64,000 nucleotides of DNA, taken from contig NZ_JAKXMK010000030.1 of NCBI RefSeq assembly GCF_022524485.1, positions 100,611 to 164,610 on the forward strand, written 5' to 3'. Below the pieces are notes generated by a model. It was not told the DNA's origin. It searched no databases and saw nothing but the letters and a program-made list of their open reading frames with translations. Positions 60,066 to 64,000 of this stretch are shown piece after piece. Numbering within the stretch: the first letter of the stretch is position 1; each line of letters opens with the position of its first letter. The DNA comes from Pseudonocardia alaniniphila. Lineage in GTDB: Bacteria > Actinomycetota > Actinomycetes > Mycobacteriales > Pseudonocardiaceae. The position numbers and the translations under genes were made by a program.

Positions 60066-60947
60066 GTGCCCAGCACCACGATCGACGGCATCACCACGCA
60101 CTACGAGGTGAGCGGCACCGGGCCACCGTTGCTGATGTTCTCCCCGGGCGGTTTCAACGCCGTTCTCGGCAACTGGGCCTCCCACGGCATCTACCGGCGC
60201 ACCAACCTGCTCGCGCACCTCACCGAGCGCTACACGTGCATCACGTTCGACCGTCGGGAGTCGGGATCGTCGGGCGGGCGGATCGAGCGGGTCACCTGGG
60301 GCCACTACGTGCGGCAGGGCAAGGGGCTGCTCGACCACCTGGGCGTCGCGCGGGCGCACCTGATGGGCGGATGCGTGGGGTGCTCCATCGCCGCCCGCTT
60401 CGCCGTGGCCCATCCCGACACGGTGGCGAGCATGGTGCTGTACTCGCCGGCAGGTGGTGCCCAGTACCGCCTCACGCAGCACGCGCGGTTCCAGCAGCAT
60501 GCGGCGTTCGTCGCGGAGCACGGCCTGGAGCAGGTCGTCGACCGCGCGCAACGCTCGACGGCGAGCTTCAGCGACGACCCCTGCGTCGGGCCATGGGCCA
60601 GCGTCATCCGCACGGATCCCGCGTTCGCGGCGGCCTACGCCACGTTCGACCGGGCTCGCTACCAGTTCATCCTGAGTGGACTGGTGCGAACGATGTTCGA
60701 CCGGGACACCGTGCCGGGCCCGGAGCCCGAGGACCTGTTGCAGCTGGACGTGCCCACTCTGGTGGTGCCGGGACAGGACAGGTCGCACGCCACGTCGGCG
60801 GCGCGCTATCTGCACGAGTGTCTGGCCGGCTCCGAGTACTGGGACGTACCCGTGGCCGACCAGACGGAGGAGACGGCGCCTGCCCGCGTGCTCCGGTTCC
60901 TCGACGCCGTGCGGCTCCTCGACACAGTGGGGTCGCTCCGGGTCTGA
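60066..60947 (+). CDS. Alpha/beta-hydrolase-fold protein with Cys in the nucleophile elbow
   Basis: A 293-aa alpha/beta-hydrolase. The elbow that is usually G-x-S-x-G reads GGCVGCS (about residue 102), placing a Cys at the nucleophile position as in dienelactone hydrolase. The acid lies in VVPGQDRSH, while no clear catalytic His is found at the C-terminus (VADQTEETAP). The GTG at 60066 follows GAGAGGAAGG. It is 11 bp after the PanB-like gene and convergent with the next gene. Function uncertain: unusual hydrolase or non-hydrolytic member. Confidence 0.78.
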   Translation: MPSTTIDGITTHYEVSGTGPPLLMFSPGGFNAVLGNWASHGIYRRTNLLAHLTERYTCITFDRRESGSSGGRIERVTWGHYVRQGKGLLDHLGVARAHLMGGCVGCSIAARFAVAHPDTVASMVLYSPAGGAQYRLTQHARFQQHAAFVAEHGLEQVVDRAQRSTASFSDDPCVGPWASVIRTDPAFAAAYATFDRARYQFILSGLVRTMFDRDTVPGPEPEDLLQLDVPTLVVPGQDRSHATSAARYLHECLAGSEYWDVPVADQTEETAPARVLRFLDAVRLLDTVGSLRV

Positions 60948-60960
60948 GCAGACCCGCGGC

Positions 60961-61908
60961 TCAGGCGGTCAGGTCGTGGGTCCCCGCGGCGAAGAGGGAC
61001 TCGACGGCGGGGCGTCGGTCGAGGATCTTCTGCGCCACGGCGAGGTCGAGCAGCTTCTCGATGTTGCTCCGGTTCGGGGCGATGCCGTAGGGGAGCGGGT
61101 CGGCTCCCGTCACCTCCATCACCTGCTCGTGCAGGCGGTCGACGGGGCTCGGGTCGGTGATCGTGCCCGCCCGCAGGCGGTCGACGTAGAGATTCTTGGA
61201 CTCGGCGAACGCCGTGAAGACGTCCTGTGCCAGGTGCGGGTGCTGCTCGAGGAGTTCGTCCTTGACCACCACGAGGTGGTTGATCGGGTAGTACCCGTTG
61301 CGGCGCAGTGCGGCCAGCCCGGCCTGCCGCGCGTCGGGGATGAGGGGGGCGACGTCCGCCAGGTCACCGTCCACCCCGATCGCGGCGGCGATCTCGCCCG
61401 CGCCCAGCATGGCGGCGAGGTCGCCGCCTGCGGGCATCGGCACGACGTTGGCCGGTGGGCGGTACTCGGCGACGTGCTCGTCGCCTGAGAGCACCCAGGT
61501 CACCCGGTCCAGGTCGACGCCGTGCTCGTCGGCCAGCACGCCGCGCGCCCACACGCCGGTGGTCACCGTGTAGCCGCGGTTGACGCCGACCTGCCGTCCC
61601 TCGAGGTCGGTGGGCGTCCGGATGCCGACCGCGGTGTTGAAGCGGATGGCGCCGTGGTGGAAGGCCCGGACCAGGAAGACGGGCAGCGCCGTGAACCGCA
61701 CGCCGTGTGCCTTCGCCACGAGGTAGGTCGTGAACGCCATCTCGGAGACGTCGAACTCGAGCGCGCGGACCATGCGGCGGAATGCAGAGACGAGGACCGG
61801 CACCTCCTCGAAGTCGAAGACCAGCCCGCGGGGCGCGACCGTGCCGTCCTTGAGCGCCGCGTTGTTGCCCTGGGTGCGCGTGACGGTTCTCAGCTGCAGT
61901 GCCGGCAT
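60961..61908 (-). CDS. 4,5-dihydroxyphthalate decarboxylase-like protein
   Basis: A 315-aa periplasmic-binding-like fold without a signal peptide. The family is typed by DVSEMAFTTYLVAKAHG (about residue 53), LPVFLVRAFHHGAIRFN (about 75), GRQVGVNRGYTVTTGVWARGVL (about 103) and YPINHLVVVKDELLEQHPHL (about 218). Pht5-type enzymes decarboxylate 4,5-dihydroxyphthalate to protocatechuate, while some relatives are transport receptors. It is divergent from the zinc dehydrogenase gene and shares its promoter region and an operator. Near LigK/LigJ genes the decarboxylase role is attractive. Confidence 0.72.
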   Translation of the reverse strand: MPALQLRTVTRTQGNNAALKDGTVAPRGLVFDFEEVPVLVSAFRRMVRALEFDVSEMAFTTYLVAKAHGVRFTALPVFLVRAFHHGAIRFNTAVGIRTPTDLEGRQVGVNRGYTVTTGVWARGVLADEHGVDLDRVTWVLSGDEHVAEYRPPANVVPMPAGGDLAAMLGAGEIAAAIGVDGDLADVAPLIPDARQAGLAALRRNGYYPINHLVVVKDELLEQHPHLAQDVFTAFAESKNLYVDRLRAGTITDPSPVDRLHEQVMEVTGADPLPYGIAPNRSNIEKLLDLAVAQKILDRRPAVESLFAAGTHDLTA

Positions 61909-61937
61909 CGGCTTCCTCTCGTGCTCGCTTGGTCACA

Positions 61938-61965
61938 TTATGGTAAGACAGCAGACCATAAGACC
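61938..61965. promoter_or_regulatory. Operator in the divergent promoter of the decarboxylase and dehydrogenase genes
   Basis: TTATGGT (61938-61944) and ACCATAA (61955-61961) form perfect 7-bp arms 10 bp apart. The right side continues as AGACCATAAGACC, whose reverse complement matches GGTCTAATGGTCT at 57245 in 12 of 13 bases. It lies between two divergent starts, 30 and 41 bp away. Confidence 0.7.
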
Positions 61966-62005
61966 GAACTAGTGGCGGCGTGACCGCCCGGGAGTGAGGA
62001 TCGTG

Positions 62006-63145
62006 ATGGCTGAGGACGTCCTGGCCGCCGTGCGGACGGCTCCCGGCAGGACCGAGATGCGCAGTTTCCCGATGCCGGATGTCCCCGACGACAGCGCCCT
62101 GCTGAAGGTCGAGGTGGCGGGCATCTGCGGGACCGACGTCAAGATGTACGCCAAGCCCCCGTTCCCGGACCCGGTGATCATGGGGCACGAGAACGTCGGG
62201 ACGATCGCCTACGCGGGCCGCGACTTCACCCGGCGCCACGGCGTGGTCGACGGCGACCGTGTGTTCGTCGAGCACTACGTCGGCTGCTTCCACTGCGAGT
62301 GGTGCCGTCGGGGCGAGTACCGGCACTGCGAGAACACCGACTGGCGCACCAACCCCGACGCCCGGCGGTACGGCTATACGTCGGCCGAGAATCCCTTCCA
62401 CCTCTGGGGTGGCTTCTCCCAGTACCTGTACCTGCCGTGGAACGCGGTGTTGCACAAGGTGCCCGACGGGGTCTCGGCCGAGCTCGCCGGCATCGTCACG
62501 CCGCTGTCGAACGGGATCGAGTGGGCGCTGTTCGCCGCCGGGGTCGGCTACAACTCGACCGTGCTGATCCAGGGGCCGGGACAGCAGGGGCTCTCGCAAG
62601 TGGTCGCCTGCAAGCAGGCAGGCGCCTCGCAGATCATCGTGACCGGCACGACCCGTGACGCGGTCCGCATGCAGCTCGCCACCGATCTCGGGGCCGATCA
62701 CACCATCGACGTCCGCCAGGAGGATCCGCTCGCGCGGATCAAGGAGATCACCGGCGGCAAGGGCGTCGACGTCGTGCTGGACTGCACGGCCGGGGCCGGA
62801 GTGGCGCCGGTGCTCCTGGGCGTGGACGCGCTCAAGCGCCGGGAGGGCACGATGGTGATCCAGGGCGAGCTCGCGGCCTTCCCGGACTTCCCGATGAAGA
62901 AGATGACCGAGAAGGCGATCACCATCAAGAGCGCCCGCGGGCACAGCTACCGGGCGTGTGAGCTGGCGCTGGAGCAGCTGGCGTCGGGGCGCTTCCCCTT
63001 GGAGCGGCTGACCACCCACACCTTCGGGCTCGACGACGTCGATCGGGCAATCCGGGCGGTCGGGGGTGAGGTGGACGACGGTGTCGTGCATGTCTCACTC
63101 CTTCCGTGGTCGGATAAGAAGATCCGCAACGAGGCGAGTAGGTGA
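62006..63145 (+). CDS. Zinc-binding alcohol dehydrogenase family protein
   Basis: A medium-chain dehydrogenase of 379 aa. Catalytic zinc ligands are in AGICGTDVK (about residue 44) and MGHENVG (about 60); the structural zinc uses CFHCEWCRRGEYRHC (about 95-109). The cofactor loop reads IQGPGQQGLSQ (about 188) instead of the standard GxGxxG. ATG at 62006 is preferred over a GTG at 61994, with GTGAGGA spaced 5 nt before it. It is divergent from the decarboxylase-like gene and 8 bp ahead of the LigK-like gene. It could act on a dihydrodiol or a hydroxy-semialdehyde. Confidence 0.85.
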   Translation: MAEDVLAAVRTAPGRTEMRSFPMPDVPDDSALLKVEVAGICGTDVKMYAKPPFPDPVIMGHENVGTIAYAGRDFTRRHGVVDGDRVFVEHYVGCFHCEWCRRGEYRHCENTDWRTNPDARRYGYTSAENPFHLWGGFSQYLYLPWNAVLHKVPDGVSAELAGIVTPLSNGIEWALFAAGVGYNSTVLIQGPGQQGLSQVVACKQAGASQIIVTGTTRDAVRMQLATDLGADHTIDVRQEDPLARIKEITGGKGVDVVLDCTAGAGVAPVLLGVDALKRREGTMVIQGELAAFPDFPMKKMTEKAITIKSARGHSYRACELALEQLASGRFPLERLTTHTFGLDDVDRAIRAVGGEVDDGVVHVSLLPWSDKKIRNEASR

Positions 63146-63153
63146 GGAGTCAG

Positions 63154-63882
63154 ATGTCGATCGTCGTCCGGAACCCTCCGCGCACCGACAGGGCCAGTGT
63201 CACAGCGCTGGCGCAGTTCGGTGTTGCCACGATTCATGAGGCGCAGGGTCGTACGGGGTTGTTGGAGCCGCGTCTGCGGCCGATCTATCCGGGGGCTCAT
63301 GTCGCGGGTACGGCGGTGACGGTGAGCGTGCCGCCGGGTGACAACTGGATGTTGCATGTGGCGGTGGAGCAGTGCCAGGAGGGTGATGTCCTGGTGGTGG
63401 CGCCGACGTTGCGGTCGGACGCGGGGTATTTCGGTGAGTTGCTGGCCACGGCGGTGGCGGCGCGGGGTGTGCGCGGCCTGGTGATCGACGCGGGGTGCCG
63501 GGACATCGCGGAGTTGACGCAGATGCGGTTCCCGGTGTGGGCCAGCGCGATCTCGGCGATGGGCACGGTGAAGGAAACCCTGGGCAGCGTGAACGTCCCG
63601 CTGGTGTGTGCCGGGCAGTTGGTGAACCCCGGTGATGTGGTGGTGGCCGACGACGACGGGGTGGTCGTCGTCCCGCGCCGGGAGGCCGAGGTGGTGGTCG
63701 CGGCGTCGGTGGCGCGGGAGGAGAAGGAGGCCCAGTCGCGCCAGCGCTACCGCAGCGGCGAGCTCAGCCTCGACGTCCAGGGGATGCGCGAGCCGCTGGC
63801 GCGCAAGGGCCTGCGCTATGTCGATCATCCCGACAGCAACGGGGCGGTCGTGTCGCAGACCGCGGAGGAGACGGCCAGATGA
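63154..63882 (+). CDS. RraA-like aldolase, LigK type (4-carboxy-4-hydroxy-2-oxoadipate aldolase)
   Basis: A 242-aa class II pyruvate aldolase of the HMG/CHA aldolase family. GELLATAVAARGVRGLVIDAGCRDIAEL (about residues 94-122) contains the active-site Arg-Asp pair, and FPVWASAISAMGT follows as usual. GAGGAG lies before the ATG at 63154. The enzyme would split the last intermediate of protocatechuate 4,5-cleavage to pyruvate and oxaloacetate. The next gene is LigJ-like, the preceding step. The first half uses more G- and T-ending codons than its neighbours. Confidence 0.82.
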   Translation: MSIVVRNPPRTDRASVTALAQFGVATIHEAQGRTGLLEPRLRPIYPGAHVAGTAVTVSVPPGDNWMLHVAVEQCQEGDVLVVAPTLRSDAGYFGELLATAVAARGVRGLVIDAGCRDIAELTQMRFPVWASAISAMGTVKETLGSVNVPLVCAGQLVNPGDVVVADDDGVVVVPRREAEVVVAASVAREEKEAQSRQRYRSGELSLDVQGMREPLARKGLRYVDHPDSNGAVVSQTAEETAR

Positions 63883-64000
63883 TCATCGACTGTCACGGAC
63901 ACTTCACCACCGTCCCCACCGATCACACCGAGTTCCGCAGTGCGCAGCTGGCCCGGCTGGCCGACCCCTCGCTGCCCGAACCGGCGTTGTCGGACCCCAG
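63879..64000 (+). CDS. ligJ: 4-oxalomesaconate hydratase-like amidohydrolase (LigJ type), 3' truncated
   Basis: Only the first 40 codons are in the window. MIIDCHGHFTTVPTDHTEFR closely follows the LigJ/amidohydrolase-2 start with its metal-binding H-G-H; the expected residues (Arg-x-x-Gln and Ile/Leu-x-Asp-Pro) come next. The ATG overlaps the aldolase stop (ATGA). LigJ makes the substrate of LigK, so the pair supports a protocatechuate 4,5-cleavage lower pathway. Confidence 0.75.
   Translation, partial: MIIDCHGHFTTVPTDHTEFRSAQLARLADPSLPEPALSDP

Noticed and set aside
60961..61908. Ordinary ABC transporter binding protein
   Set aside because: There is no signal peptide or lipobox and no adjacent permease or ATPase; motifs fit the dihydroxyphthalate-decarboxylase-like group better.

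Overview
The window reads as one stretch of a high-GC actinobacterial chromosome. The base composition, the many GTG/TTG starts, the 4-bp ATGA/GTGA overlaps and the family repertoire (LacI, IclR, GntR-FCD, PaaX, DUF222/HNH, livM-livG fusion) fit a Pseudonocardia- or Amycolatopsis-like soil bacterium. That genus guess is inference. No rRNA, intact tRNA, phage, insertion sequence or CRISPR array was seen. The window is almost wholly catabolic: transport and degradation modules, each with its own regulator.

Region 1 (1-11055, +): the end of a NitT/TauT-type ABC importer, a UbiD-type decarboxylase, GntR and LysR regulators, a small membrane protein, an ACMSD-like amidohydrolase, an enol-lactonase-like hydrolase and a three-subunit molybdenum hydroxylase. 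Together they look like a route for a (hetero)aromatic acid. Region 2 (11155-16479): an MFS transporter, a rhamnonate-dehydratase-like enolase-superfamily enzyme and a GH13 glucosidase, divergent from a LacI regulator over a perfect 16-bp palindrome. Region 3 (16500-30125): a 12-gene minus-strand operon with enoyl-CoA hydratase, a complete Liv-type importer, acyl-CoA dehydrogenase, SDR, metallo-beta-lactamase-fold hydrolase, CoA-transferase, HMG-CoA-lyase-like enzyme, MmgE/PrpD protein and lipoprotein, divergent from an IclR regulator. It looks like import and CoA-dependent breakdown of a branched or cyclic carboxylic acid.

Region 4 (30130-33464): a GntR regulator, D-tartrate dehydratase and a DctA-type symporter, i.e. 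a tartrate-use cassette. Region 5 (33511-38000): a yybP-ykoY type (Mn2+) riboswitch ahead of a TerC-family protein and a 36-codon membrane ORF, a tRNA-like fragment, then accessory genes (acetyltransferase, O-methyltransferase, DUF222/HNH). Region 6 (38203-48606, +): a complete NitT/TauT importer, hydantoinase-like HyuA/HyuB, a second MmgE/PrpD protein, a PaaX regulator and a second amidohydrolase, closed by a 15-bp-stem terminator.

Region 7 (48607-55898, mostly -): a gene-poor, possibly decayed 0.7 kb stretch, a small orphan ORF, a flavoprotein and a minus-strand operon made of a third NitT/TauT importer, a gentisate-dioxygenase-like bicupin, a TRIP13/Pch2-like AAA+ ATPase and a 3-hydroxyisobutyrate-dehydrogenase-like enzyme. 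The ATPase-bicupin pair is unusual. Region 8 (56000-64000): phosphoglycerate mutase, then a probable regulon of ferredoxin, Rieske oxygenase, an FtsZ-resembling small protein, an altered PanB homologue, an alpha/beta-hydrolase with a Cys nucleophile, a dihydroxyphthalate-decarboxylase-like protein, a zinc dehydrogenase, and LigK- and LigJ-like enzymes of protocatechuate 4,5-cleavage. Three promoters in region 8 share a GGTCT/ACC-containing motif, suggesting one regulator outside the window.
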